A stretch of DNA of 64,000 nt from Balneolaceae bacterium (GTDB taxonomy: Bacteria; Bacteroidota; Rhodothermia; Balneolales; Balneolaceae): positions 1 to 64,000 of the forward strand of contig JAEPQH010000013.1 of assembly GCA_017640605.1 (NCBI GenBank), written 5' to 3'. A program made the translations under genes and the position numbers. The notes under the pieces are model-generated. The model saw only the letters and a program-made list of their open reading frames with translations, made no database searches and had not been told where the DNA came from. Shown piece by piece: positions 49,457 to 59,100 of this stretch (positions within the stretch are counted from its first letter, which is position 1; each line of letters begins with the position of its first letter).

Positions 49457-50833
49457 TTACCCTAGTTCTTGTTTCATCAAGTCGAGACCTTGACGAACAT
49501 GTTTCTGAACTTCAATTTTTGATGTACATACAACTTCGCACAGCGCGAAATCTTCCTCTACAACTTCGTAGATACCTAAATTTTCCATCAGCTCGATATC
49601 GTTGGTCATAATCGCTTTAATTAGCTGTACCGGATAAATATCGAATGGGAAAACTTCTTCATACTGTCCACTTACAACAAATGCTCGTTCTTCTCCATGC
49701 TGATTGGTATCTAACTCATAAACCACTTCTTGGTTCGTTAGATTTGCAACCTGACGCTGGAAAAATGAAGGAAGAGCGCGAGAGATGCTGAACTTGTCGG
49801 GCTTTGGAATTAACCAGCCAAACATTTCAGGCTCTATTCCCTCTTCAATCACCGTAACTTGTCGTTCGTAGAAACTCAGGTACCCGTCTTCTTCAATTTT
49901 TGTACCGGTCAACACATTTCCAGTGATGATTCGGTTTTTCTTATCTGATACATTCTCTTTAATAAATGGCTTTACAGCTGCGCCAATTACCGTTGAATGA
50001 TATTTTCTATCTAATACTTCTGCTCCGGTAACTGCAATGTTGATGCGAGCATCAAACGTACCGGTTAAAAATAATCGCCCGATAATTACCACATGCTCGG
50101 GAGTGATCGTCCAAACGGTTTCTCCTTTGTTGATTGGGTCGATTTGTGCGATTTGTACGCCAACTAATCCCGCCGGGTGTGGACCGGAATACTTATTAAT
50201 TTGCACACCTTTTACACTGGAAAGCACACGACCTGATGGCGCATCTGCATTTAAACCTAGATGAACTTTGCCATCGGTGAGTTGCGCAAGCGCATCAATT
50301 CCTGCCTGGAATTCCTTCTCATTGCCATCCAGAAGCAGCGACATATCCGGAGCCAATGGTGCAGAATCAAACCCTGAAATAAATATCGCTTTTGGCGTTT
50401 TAGAAGTTTGTGCAACTACGTTGTATGGACGTTGCTTGAAGAATGCAAAGCATCCTGAGGTTGCCATCTTTTCTACAATAGCATCACGATCAAGGCTTAC
50501 AGGATCTGCTTTCCCGAAATCTTCGTAGACAACTTCTTTGTCAGCAAGGATTCTGATTTCGAGTATTCTTCGTTTTGCACCACGCACAACCTGAGCGATT
50601 TCGCCACTAACAGGAGCTGTTAGTTTAACTGCTTCATCGTCTTTGTTGTACATCAGTGTGCTTCCGGCTTTCACTTCGTCACCTTCCTTTACAACAAGTT
50701 TAAAGCGAGCGCCGTGAAAATCGTCGGGTTTAATAGCTACTGTTTCTACGGATGTAACAGGTGCAAACTCTTTGTCGGCTTCCCCTACCAACTTAATATC
50801 AACACCGCGTTTGATTTTAATTACTTCTGACAT
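49457..50833 (-). CDS. nqrA: Na+-NQR subunit A
   Basis: A 458-residue soluble subunit that lies at the cytoplasmic face and binds quinone. It begins with EVIKIKRGVDIKLVGEADKEF and shows DFHGARFKLVVKEGDEVKAG, RAKRRI-like GAKRRILEI, and GPHPAGLVGVQIAQIDPINKGE, all NqrA landmarks. ATG 50833 is chosen over an in-frame start five codons upstream. It is the first gene of the nqr operon; the leader contains a TATCTTTG box and an inverted repeat. Confidence 0.95.
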   Translation of the reverse strand: MSEVIKIKRGVDIKLVGEADKEFAPVTSVETVAIKPDDFHGARFKLVVKEGDEVKAGSTLMYNKDDEAVKLTAPVSGEIAQVVRGAKRRILEIRILADKEVVYEDFGKADPVSLDRDAIVEKMATSGCFAFFKQRPYNVVAQTSKTPKAIFISGFDSAPLAPDMSLLLDGNEKEFQAGIDALAQLTDGKVHLGLNADAPSGRVLSSVKGVQINKYSGPHPAGLVGVQIAQIDPINKGETVWTITPEHVVIIGRLFLTGTFDARINIAVTGAEVLDRKYHSTVIGAAVKPFIKENVSDKKNRIITGNVLTGTKIEEDGYLSFYERQVTVIEEGIEPEMFGWLIPKPDKFSISRALPSFFQRQVANLTNQEVVYELDTNQHGEERAFVVSGQYEEVFPFDIYPVQLIKAIMTNDIELMENLGIYEVVEEDFALCEVVCTSKIEVQKHVRQGLDLMKQELG

Positions 50834-50858
50834 GTAAGAATATTTCAATTTGGAGTTT

Positions 50859-50929
50859 TATCGGGAATTTGCATGATTTCTTAATATCCCGATAGCTATG
50901 AATCAGAAACTTTCAAGGCCACAAAGATA
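50859..50929 (-). promoter_or_regulatory. nqr operon leader: -7 box and inverted repeat
   Basis: TATCTTTG on the minus strand at 50922-50929 predicts a start at about 50918. Inside the resulting 85-nt leader, TATCGGGA (50859-50866) and TCCCGATA (50887-50894) form an 8-bp inverted repeat with a 20-nt loop, a possible RNA switch or operator. Confidence 0.5.
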
Positions 50930-50961
50930 CTAAAAAAAACAAGTGATTTGGAACTCTATCC

Positions 50962-50979
50962 TTTCATTTAAAAATGAAA
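50962..50979. other. A+T palindrome in the nqrA-queA gap
   Basis: TTTCATTT-AA-AAATGAAA is a perfect 8-bp inverted repeat about 35 bp upstream of the nqr -7 box, a candidate operator. Confidence 0.35.
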
Positions 50980-51010
50980 AATTGTACAAATCAGAAAAGC
51001 GCTTACAACG

Positions 51011-51032
51011 TTTTCCACAGCGATGTGGATAA
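51011..51032. other. Pair of inverted DnaA-box-like 9-mers
   Basis: TTTTCCACA (51011-51019, plus) and TGTGGATAA (51024-51032, i.e. TTATCCACA on the minus strand, the perfect E. coli consensus) face each other across 4 bp. They lie in the nqrA-queA gap beyond the queA stop. Confidence 0.45.
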
Positions 51033-51064
51033 GTTCAACGGTATGAGTTTCTTACCGACATCAA

Positions 51065-52063
51065 TCACAAAATGAGCATGGCATCGCCAAAGGAGTAAAA
51101 GCGATATTTTTTTTCGATTGCATGTTTGTAAAGGCGCTTCATTTCGTTAAAACCCATAAAAGCAGCAACCAGCATGAGCAGTGTACTTTTCGGCAAATGG
51201 AAATTTGTAATGAGTGCGTCCACTCTTTTGTAGCGATAGCCGGGAGTTATATAAATATCGGTTTCGCCCAATCCGGGTGAAAGAATTCCTTGATCATTCG
51301 CTACCGATTCCAGCACCCGAACCGACGTTGTTCCCACCGCAGTAACGTGTTTTGTTTGATTAAGACTTGAAGCCGTTTCGTCGTTGATGTGATACCATTC
51401 GCTGTGGATGTCGTGCTCCAGAATGTTTTCTACCTTAACCGGAGCGAAAGTTCCTAATCCAACATGCAGGGTTACTTCTTCTTTCTGGATGCCTTGCTTT
51501 TTCAGCGATTCGAGTAACTCTTCCGTGAAATGAAGTCCGGCCGTTGGTGCAGCTTTACTCCCCAGATCTTTGGCATACACCGTTTGATATTCACTGGCCA
51601 GTGTTTCGTTTTGCTCAATGTATGGCGGAAAAGGGGTGTATTTATAGGACTCGAGTCTTGGATCGTCCAAATCACAACTTAGAATCATGGTACGTAAACC
51701 GTCTTCGGCAACATGTGTGACTTCTGCTGTGATGCCTTCGATCAACTCAACGGTTTTGCCCAGTTTAAACTTTCGGCCAGGCCGTACTAGTGCTTCGATG
51801 GTGTTATTATTTCGAACAGAAGTCACAAACAGTTCTCGCTTACCGCCCTCGAACATCAAGCGGCATTTTTCCACCTTACTATTGTTTACCACCAACTTGG
51901 TATCTTTTGGCAGATACTTACCCAAGTTGTAAAACACATCGTCGGTGATTTCACCGGTTTCCCGATTATAAACCAGTAATTTGGCATGATCGCGCGGATG
52001 TGCGGGTGATTGAGCAATAAGTTCTTCAGGGAGATGATAATCGAAATCGGAGAGGGTGTACAT
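51065..52063 (-). CDS. queA: S-adenosylmethionine:tRNA ribosyltransferase-isomerase
   Basis: A 332-residue enzyme that adds the cyclopentene ring in queuosine synthesis on tRNA. Family motifs: FDYHLPEELIAQSPAHPRDHAKLLV, KLVVNNSKV, DLGSKAAPTAGLHFTEELL, ITLHVGLGTF-like VTLHVGLGTFAPVKVE and TNFHLPKSTLLMLV. It is slightly shorter than the typical 345-350 residues. A TATCTTTG box on the minus strand (52097-52104) predicts a 30-nt leader. Confidence 0.95.
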   Translation of the reverse strand: MYTLSDFDYHLPEELIAQSPAHPRDHAKLLVYNRETGEITDDVFYNLGKYLPKDTKLVVNNSKVEKCRLMFEGGKRELFVTSVRNNNTIEALVRPGRKFKLGKTVELIEGITAEVTHVAEDGLRTMILSCDLDDPRLESYKYTPFPPYIEQNETLASEYQTVYAKDLGSKAAPTAGLHFTEELLESLKKQGIQKEEVTLHVGLGTFAPVKVENILEHDIHSEWYHINDETASSLNQTKHVTAVGTTSVRVLESVANDQGILSPGLGETDIYITPGYRYKRVDALITNFHLPKSTLLMLVAAFMGFNEMKRLYKHAIEKKYRFYSFGDAMLIL

Positions 52064-52096
52064 TTGAGAATAATCAAGAAATAATGATCAGATTCT

Positions 52097-52104
52097 CAAA
52101 GATA
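52097..52104 (-). promoter_or_regulatory. -7 box of queA
   Basis: The minus strand reads TATCTTTG about 34 bp before the queA ATG. No clear -33 TTG. Confidence 0.4.
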
Positions 52105-52109
52105 CTGGA

Positions 52110-52334
52110 TTAGCTTTTTACTTTTTTGAAAAGATGAACATCGCCACCAGGCTTAATTTCAGATTCTATAAACTCGTTTGAGTGGTTCATGATATAAGAT
52201 TGAATATCAACTTCTGATAAACCTGTTTCTCTTGCAATTCCATGGATAGTGCGCCAATTGTTACCCGTTTTTTCAAAGCTCTGATTTATTATTTCAGAAA
52301 CGTTTTCTGTAGAATGGTTTGTCTCTTTACTCAT
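52110..52334 (-). CDS. Small putative winged-helix protein
   Basis: A 74-residue protein. Residues 20-74 (NNWRTIHGIARETGLSEVDI and onward, ending GGDVHLFKKVKS) have the rhythm of a small winged-helix domain, with helix-turn-helix around TIHGIARETGLSEVDIQSYI. It overlaps the stop of the preceding membrane-protein gene by 8 bp. A DNA-binding or protein-binding role is inferred only from this pattern. Confidence 0.65.
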   Translation of the reverse strand: MSKETNHSTENVSEIINQSFEKTGNNWRTIHGIARETGLSEVDIQSYIMNHSNEFIESEIKPGGDVHLFKKVKS

Positions 52335-52674
52335 CGGCTTTTTCTTTATTATTTACTATCAGCATCACCTGTTGATCTATTAACTCCTTAAATGCAGGAC
52401 TTTCAACAAATTCTTTAACGTCGTTTAATTCAGAAAGTTCTTTTGATAATTTATCGTTCAAGTGAGTTGGGTACTTAATTGTTAGGTAAGTCACACTCCC
52501 AACTATTGCTATGAATGATATAAACATTAATAAAATGAGGGTAAATTGCAATGTTTCGCTGAATTCTGTTAAACCTAATACCGCAAGCAAAATCCCTTCA
52601 ATAATTAGTAATGCTAAGGCGAAAAAAATTAATGGGGACTTGATTTGTCCCAATACCCCAATTCTGTCAGACAT
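52327..52674 (-). CDS. Small two-helix membrane protein
   Basis: A 115-residue protein. Two membrane helices (PLIFFALALLIIEGILLAVLGL and TLILLMFISFIAIVGSVTYLTI) form a hairpin, followed by a cytoplasmic helical tail of about 45 residues (SKELSELNDVKEFVESPAFKEL). I recognise no family. It is upstream of and overlapping the small winged-helix gene, so the pair could form a membrane-linked signalling unit. A TAGTTTTG box lies at about 52714-52721. Confidence 0.7.
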   Translation of the reverse strand: MSDRIGVLGQIKSPLIFFALALLIIEGILLAVLGLTEFSETLQFTLILLMFISFIAIVGSVTYLTIKYPTHLNDKLSKELSELNDVKEFVESPAFKELIDQQVMLIVNNKEKADE

Positions 52675-52779
52675 TTTCTAATTCATTTATTTATCTGCCT
52701 AAATAAATAAAAACAAAACTATCTAAACAATTATAATTTACTAGTAGGATTTTTGCTTTAGTAGATAATCAAACTAGAT

Positions 52780-53475
52780 TTATCTCTTTGCAACGGCAGA
52801 GGTATTTAAACTGGTTTTGCGATTGTATAACAAAGAATGCGCGATGGTTTGAGCGAAATCTTCAGCATTTAAATCATTTATATTTACTTTTTCAAAATGA
52901 TCCAGCACCCACACTAATTTTCCGGTTTTAGTATCAATGAGATAGGCAAATACTGCGGAATGCTCTACATATTCGGTGCCCCAATCGTAATTAATTTCTT
53001 CGGCGTCGGGCTCAATTTTTACAACCAAAACAAACGGGGTGTTAACTTCATCACTAATACGTGTATAGTCTAAATTAGAAGTATAATCCAACGCACTCGC
53101 ACCTAGGGTATTTATATCGTTAAGATATTGGTCGATTCGTTTAATTTCACTCTGCATTATTTCAGAGCTTTCCGGGGTATAAAAGGTTTCACTGATGGAT
53201 TTAATCTTTACCTCTTCTCCAATTTCACTCACTAGATGAAGCGGCAATTCTATGGCCAGTTCTGAAATCTTTGCCTGACGAGCTCTCATCTCCTCCTTAC
53301 TCAAAAAGAACCGTTTATCGTTTTCTATCGCCGTATAAACTAGTGTTATTTCATCCAGCTGCGATCGATCATATTCGTTCGAAAATCTGCTTTCCATTTT
53401 ATTTGTTGTGCTGCAATTCAACAATGGAAATAGCATTCCGATTACCAGCACTGATCTAAAAACAATTCTACCCAT
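52780..53475 (-). CDS. Lipoprotein of unknown function
   Basis: A 231-residue lipoprotein. The lipobox is LLNC near residue 21, after a signal peptide IVFRSVLVIGMLFPLLNC. The mature part is alpha/beta with FVLVVKIEPDAEE, AVFAYLIDTKTGKLVWVLDHFEKVN and DFAQTIAHSLL, resembling small periplasmic proteins that compute a stress or dose value, but no family is assigned. It is monocistronic. Confidence 0.75.
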   Translation of the reverse strand: MGRIVFRSVLVIGMLFPLLNCSTTNKMESRFSNEYDRSQLDEITLVYTAIENDKRFFLSKEEMRARQAKISELAIELPLHLVSEIGEEVKIKSISETFYTPESSEIMQSEIKRIDQYLNDINTLGASALDYTSNLDYTRISDEVNTPFVLVVKIEPDAEEINYDWGTEYVEHSAVFAYLIDTKTGKLVWVLDHFEKVNINDLNAEDFAQTIAHSLLYNRKTSLNTSAVAKR

Positions 53476-53789
53476 TTATGTTCACCCTTCATATGTGGCA
53501 CCTATTACAAGTACCTATTTATGTTACATTAATTTAAGCCATAACTTACTCATTGCAATGTTATTGTTCTTGCTCATAAATAATAATGATTTATTGATCA
53601 ACTCAACCGTTCGCGTCTCCTTGGGCAAAATTTTACTACTATTGTATAGGGCAACAGAGACTTAACAAGTTTTCAGATTAGACCAATGGTAGGGCGTACA
53701 ATTACGCAATAGCGGGTGTACTAAAAAGACTATTTTTTGCAATAACGGTATTTGAAATGGGAGAGGATGTAGTTCATCCCTCAAAGATT
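53476..53789. other. Intergenic gap without visible gene
   Basis: This 314-bp stretch between the lipoprotein start and the dxs stop shows no convincing reading frame, RNA gene or strong hairpin. Confidence 0.5.
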
Positions 53790-55709
53790 TTAAGCCTTCA
53801 CTAATTGTTGCTTCACTTTTTCCACCAATGCCTTTGCATCAATACCCACTTCGGCATGAAGTTCCTCCTGCGTACCATGCTCGATGATTCTATCGGGTAA
53901 GCCCATAATGGTTAGGGTTGGCTTGTCCGCTTTTTCGGCGATGTATTCTGCAACTGCGGATCCAAATCCACCTAACTTTGCGCCATCTTCCAGAGTAATG
54001 ATGTGCTGATACTTTTGGCAGATTTCGTCGATTAATTCGGTATCCAACGGCTTGGCAAAACGCATATCGTAATGACCAACATGGATATCTTCTTGCTCAA
54101 GTTCGGCGGATGCTTCTGTAACATATTTTCCAATCGGACCAAAGCTCAATACTGCTACATCTTCGCCTTCTTGAATGCAGATTCCTTTCCCGATTTCCAT
54201 TGCCTCGAAATGCTCTCTTACTTCCATGCCGGTAGAAGCTCCACGTGGATAGCGAATCGCCCAGCTTGCTCCATCATATTCACTGGCAGTAAACATCATA
54301 TCGCGTAAATCCTGCTCGTTCAGTGGTGAGGAAATAATCACGTTCGGGATTGAACGCATATACGAAATATCATAAGCTCCATGATGAGTCGGGCCATCAG
54401 CGCCAACTACTCCGGCTCTATCGATACAGAAAACTACCGGCAAATTTTGGATGGCTACATCATGTACAAACTGATCAAAACCGCGCTGTAGAAAAGTTGA
54501 GTAAATAGCGCAAAATGCTTTTTTCCCCTGGGCAGCTAATCCTGCTGCAAATGTAACCGCATGTTGCTCGGCAATACCCACATCAAACGCTCTATCAGGG
54601 AATGTATTCATCATCGGCCATAAACTTGAACCACTTGGCATAGCGGGCGTCATACTTACGATGTTTTCGTTTTCTGCAGCCAGCTCTACCAAAGCATCAC
54701 CAAATACATCCTGATATTTCGGTGCCGATTTCTTGGTTGATTTCGGCTTCAACGAAGCGCCGGTAATCTTGTCAAATGGGCTGCTTTGTGCGTGCCACTT
54801 TGTTTGTTCTTTTTCTGCCGGAGCAAAGCCTTTGCCTTTCACCGTAACAATGTGCAATAACTTCGGTCCTTTTACTTCGCGTAAATCTTCCAGGGTTTTT
54901 CTAAGAAGGTTCACATCATGACCATCAATCGGTCCGTAGTATTTAAAGCCAAATGAACGGAAAAGTGAACCGGGCGTTAATGCGGCCATCATCGCGGATT
55001 CCAGTCGCGAAGCCACTTTGCGCATTTTTGTTCCGGCTGATTTAAAGTGACCGAGTAAATCATACACTTCATCCCGCATTTTGTTAAATCGGCGGCTGGT
55101 AGTTACTTCTGCTAAATATTCTTTAAGTGCTCCCACATTTGGGTCGATCGACATGTTGTTATCATTTAATACAACCAATACATCACTTTTCATTGCACCG
55201 GCGTTGTTCAAGGCTTCAAAAGCTTGTCCGCCCGTCATGGCACCATCACCAATAATAGCTACTACTTTATCGTCTTTCTTGTCGAGGTCGTTGGCAACGG
55301 CCATACCAAGTGCCGCAGAAATAGATGTAGAAGAATGCCCTACACCAAAAGCATCGTGGATATTCTCGCTTCGTTTCGGGAAGCCGGAAATTCCACCATA
55401 CTTACGATTGGTATGAAAATTATCACGTCGACCGGTTAGAATTTTATGACCATAAGCTTGATGTCCAACATCCCAAATAATGCGATCGTTGGGCGAATCA
55501 TACACATAATGGAGTGCCGTTGTAAGTTCGACAACTCCGAGAGAGGCGCCAAAGTGGCCACCATGCACCGAAACTACATCCACGATAAAATCTCTGAGCT
55601 CATCGCATACATCTTGCAATTGCGTGGGAGATAATTTCTTCAAATCGGCGGGGGAATCTATTTTTGATAGAAGCGGACCTGCTTTTGGGATGTATTCGCT
55701 GATTTCCAT
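53790..55709 (-). CDS. dxs: 1-deoxy-D-xylulose-5-phosphate synthase
   Basis: A 639-residue thiamine-diphosphate enzyme that condenses pyruvate and glyceraldehyde-3-phosphate in the first step of the MEP isoprenoid pathway. Motifs are VVDVVSVHGGHFGASLGVVELTTALHY, the ThDP site GDGAMTGGQAFEALNNAG, the DXS-specific HYYGPIDGHD-like FKYYGPIDGHDV, and GADGPTHHGAYDISYMR. ATG 55709 gives the family-typical N-terminus MEISEYIPKAGPLLSKI; the frame extends another 26 codons upstream into xseB territory. It is downstream of xseB by 8 bp. Confidence 0.95.
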   Translation of the reverse strand: MEISEYIPKAGPLLSKIDSPADLKKLSPTQLQDVCDELRDFIVDVVSVHGGHFGASLGVVELTTALHYVYDSPNDRIIWDVGHQAYGHKILTGRRDNFHTNRKYGGISGFPKRSENIHDAFGVGHSSTSISAALGMAVANDLDKKDDKVVAIIGDGAMTGGQAFEALNNAGAMKSDVLVVLNDNNMSIDPNVGALKEYLAEVTTSRRFNKMRDEVYDLLGHFKSAGTKMRKVASRLESAMMAALTPGSLFRSFGFKYYGPIDGHDVNLLRKTLEDLREVKGPKLLHIVTVKGKGFAPAEKEQTKWHAQSSPFDKITGASLKPKSTKKSAPKYQDVFGDALVELAAENENIVSMTPAMPSGSSLWPMMNTFPDRAFDVGIAEQHAVTFAAGLAAQGKKAFCAIYSTFLQRGFDQFVHDVAIQNLPVVFCIDRAGVVGADGPTHHGAYDISYMRSIPNVIISSPLNEQDLRDMMFTASEYDGASWAIRYPRGASTGMEVREHFEAMEIGKGICIQEGEDVAVLSFGPIGKYVTEASAELEQEDIHVGHYDMRFAKPLDTELIDEICQKYQHIITLEDGAKLGGFGSAVAEYIAEKADKPTLTIMGLPDRIIEHGTQEELHAEVGIDAKALVEKVKQQLVKA

Positions 55710-55717
55710 AGTGATAC

Positions 55718-55924
55718 CTAATCTTGATCTTGCTGGCTGTTTACCTGCTGTATTTTTAACTCTGCCTGATGAAGTACTTGATTGCACTGTTTTGATAGCT
55801 CCATGCCTTTTTCGTACAACTTCACAGAATCCTCCAGTGTAATCTCTGGGCTTTCCAGTTGTTCCACAATAGATTCCAGTTGTTTTAAAGCATCTTCGAA
55901 GCTAAGCCGTTCCTTTTCTTCCAT
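55718..55924 (-). CDS. xseB: Exodeoxyribonuclease VII small subunit
   Basis: A 68-residue small subunit that assembles with XseA into a bidirectional ssDNA exonuclease. The XseB pattern is complete: [20 protein letters not shown], then [19 protein letters not shown]. The xseA gene is not adjacent in this window. The dxs ATG lies 8 bp downstream, which resembles the xseB-ispA-dxs arrangement in E. coli. Confidence 0.93.
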   Translation of the reverse strand: MEEKERLSFEDALKQLESIVEQLESPEITLEDSVKLYEKGMELSKQCNQVLHQAELKIQQVNSQQDQD

Positions 55925-56149
55925 TAGAATGTGTGCCGGTGGTAATACTTTGATTTAAATAGCTTGGAAATTTACGGGTTTCTGGGCTAAAGTTATAATG
56001 GCTCAATTCAACAAAGCTGTTATTGGATATAATAAATCGGTAAAGTTAAACTATTAATTATATTGTAAATTTATTCCTTTCAGAACTTTTTCGGAAAATT
56101 GAAGTTCGGGTATATACCAATTACTTTTCACTTTTAATCTGCTTCACGA

Positions 56150-59100
56150 ATGCTCCACATTTACTTTAGGGTTGCTCTCCTGTTTTGCCTCACAGTATTA
56201 TTATCCTGTTCTCAATCTCCTGAACTTGAACTCTCCTCTAATTCACAAACCAATAGCTATATTTCGGCGATTACCTCGGGCGAAATCAGTGCCCATGGAG
56301 AAATTGGCATAACCTTAGCAAAACCGGTAACTCCCGAGAAGCAATTACGAAGTGGACTTTTGAGTTTTTCGCCTTCTGTGGGAGGAAGCATCGAATGGGT
56401 AAACGATCGAACCCTAGTTTTTACTCCTAGTCGACCGCTTAAAAACGGAACTTCATACAGTGCTTCCTTAGATCTGGCACAACTATTTCCTGAAGCCGCA
56501 CCAACCAATACTTACCAGTTCTCAGTAACCACGATCTCACAAGATCTAGAGGTTTCTTTAGGAGCTCTTACACCATCACCACAAAACCGCGATATGCTAC
56601 AGCTCGAAGGCTCGGTATTTACAGCCGACCTAGCCGATCTTAATGCCATCAAGAAAAGTATTCGGGCAAATCTAGACGGGCAAGCTTTAGAACTCGTTTG
56701 GTTAAGTGACGGCTTACAAAAAACGCATCGGTTTTTACTGCAGGATATTGCTCGAGGCAATACTGCATCTTCGCTGAAAGTCCTTTGGAGCGGCAAACCC
56801 ATCGGAGCAACAGCTACCGGAATGGCAACTGTGAATATTCCACCTAAGGGTGCTTTTGAGTTAATTGAGTCTACAATATTCCGAGATGAAAACCCACGTA
56901 TCGAGCTCATTTTTTCCGATAACGTAAAAAGCACCCAAAATTTTACGGGCTTGATAGCTCTCGGCAATGGAAATCCTGTAAATGTGATCGCAGCTAATAA
57001 CATAGTAACTGTGTATCCGCGCCGGCGAGTAAATGGGGCACAAACACTCATCATTGATAGTGCGTTAAAAAGCAGCACCAATAAATCTTTGGGGGTTATC
57101 ACTCAGCGTACTGTTAATTTTTTTCAGCCTAAACCTTCGGTACAATTTCTTGGAAAAGGAACGATACTACCTCGTTCCAATGATTTGTTTGTCCCTTTTA
57201 AAGCAGTTAGTCTGGGTGCAGTAGACGTTCAGGTTTCGCGAATCTTTGAAAATAATGTAGGCCAGTTTTTGCAGGATCAACAGCTGGATGGAACAAATAC
57301 ATGGAATTTGCGCAGGGTTGCCCGGCCGGTATTCCAAGGCGTGGTGCCTCTTTCTACCCTTGGAAATGTTGATGCCGGTGAGTGGAATAATTATGCACTT
57401 GATTTATCCAATTTTATTGAACCTGAGCCGGGTGCAATTTATCAAGTAGAAATAGGTTTTCGGCAGCATCAGGCACTGTATCCTTGCGGCGAAAATACCC
57501 AATCATTATCCGGTAACATGGCTCAAAGTTGGGAACTCGATACCGATTTAGAAACTCAGTATTGGAATAGTTTTGGCGATTATTATCGACCTCGAAATTA
57601 CAATTGGAGAGATCGTGATAATCCATGCACATCCAGCTATTTCTCCAGCAATCGGCGAATTCGCAAAAATGTGTTTGCATCCGATTTAGGTCTTATTGCA
57701 AAAACCGATGCTCAAAACGTTAGCACTGTTTTTGTAACGGACTTAAGAACTACAGAACCTCTTTCTGGGGTAAAAGTGCAGTTATTTAGCTATCAGCAGC
57801 AACCCATAGCCAACGGGGTTTCCGATGTGCAAGGAAAAGTGGTTTTGGATGCAGATCAAAGTGCATATTACATTATTGCTGAGCAAGGAGATCAAAAAGG
57901 ATATCTGCGAACCGACGACGGCACCTCACTATCACTAAGTAATTTTGATGTAAGTGGCGCTCGGGTTCAAAAAGGCATTAAAGGATTTATGTATGGCGAG
58001 CGAGGAGTTTGGCGGCCTGGCGATTCGCTGTTTGTTACACTATTGCTGGAAGATAAGAACAAGGTACTTCCCGACGATCACCCCATCATTTTTGAATTCC
58101 GCGATCCGTCCGGACAAGTTATTGATCGAGAGACACAGTTAAATAACCCATCCGGCTTTTTTGTCTACAAAGGCTTTACCGATAAGCAAGCACCAACCGG
58201 CAATTGGAGACTTTCTGCTATGGTTGGTGGTCAGACTTTTTCTAAAACGGTCAAAATCGAAACGGTAAAACCTAACCGTTTGAAAGTGGATTTGGATTTT
58301 GATGAAGATGCCGTTTTTGCAAACGACCGTACCTTGAATGCTACTCTTTCATCGCAATGGTTGCATGGCGCAACTGCTCGTAATCTAAAGGCCGATGTAG
58401 AAATGATGTTGAAGCCTTCACCTCCTGTTTTCGACAACTTTCGAGGTTATAGTTTTACTGATGAAACCATTTCCTTTGATGCTAAACCCGAGTTCATATT
58501 TGATGGCTCACTTAGTGCTGATGGCACCGTGGATGTTACCCACACGTTCCCGGCCGTTGAGAAAGCGCCCCCAAGATTACGTGCCGATTTCAGTTTGCGT
58601 GTATTCGAACCCTCAGGCAGCTTTTCTATAGGGAGAGCTTCTATATTTGTATATCCATACCGAACGCTGGTGGGCATTAAAGCGCCGGAAGGAAATGCTC
58701 GCAGGTATGGAAACTGGTTAAACAGATCCGAAACTCACACTTTCGAAATCGCCACTATTGATGCAGAAGGAACACCTGTCGGTGGCCGAAATTTAGAGTA
58801 TGAAGTTTATCACATCCGCTGGCGTTGGTGGTGGGAACGTGCCCGGGAAGATTTAAGCAATTACTTCGAACGCGAAAATGTGCGAAAAGTAGCATCCGGC
58901 AACTTGCAAACTCAATCGGATGGGAAAAACACTTTAGAATTTAAATTACCTAACAGCGCAGATGGTGGCAGATATCTAATCCGTGTAAAAGATCCGCGCG
59001 GAAATCACTCAGCCAGTACCATTGTATATTTTAGTTGGGGGAGTGGTCGCTCCAACGCCGTAAGTCCGGCTCAACTCAGTTTTTCATCCGATAAAGAAGA

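Noticed and set aside
51011-51032. Chromosomal replication origin at the DnaA-box pair
   Set aside because: There are only two boxes, and no dnaA, dnaN, gidA or parAB genes nearby; two boxes alone do not make an origin.
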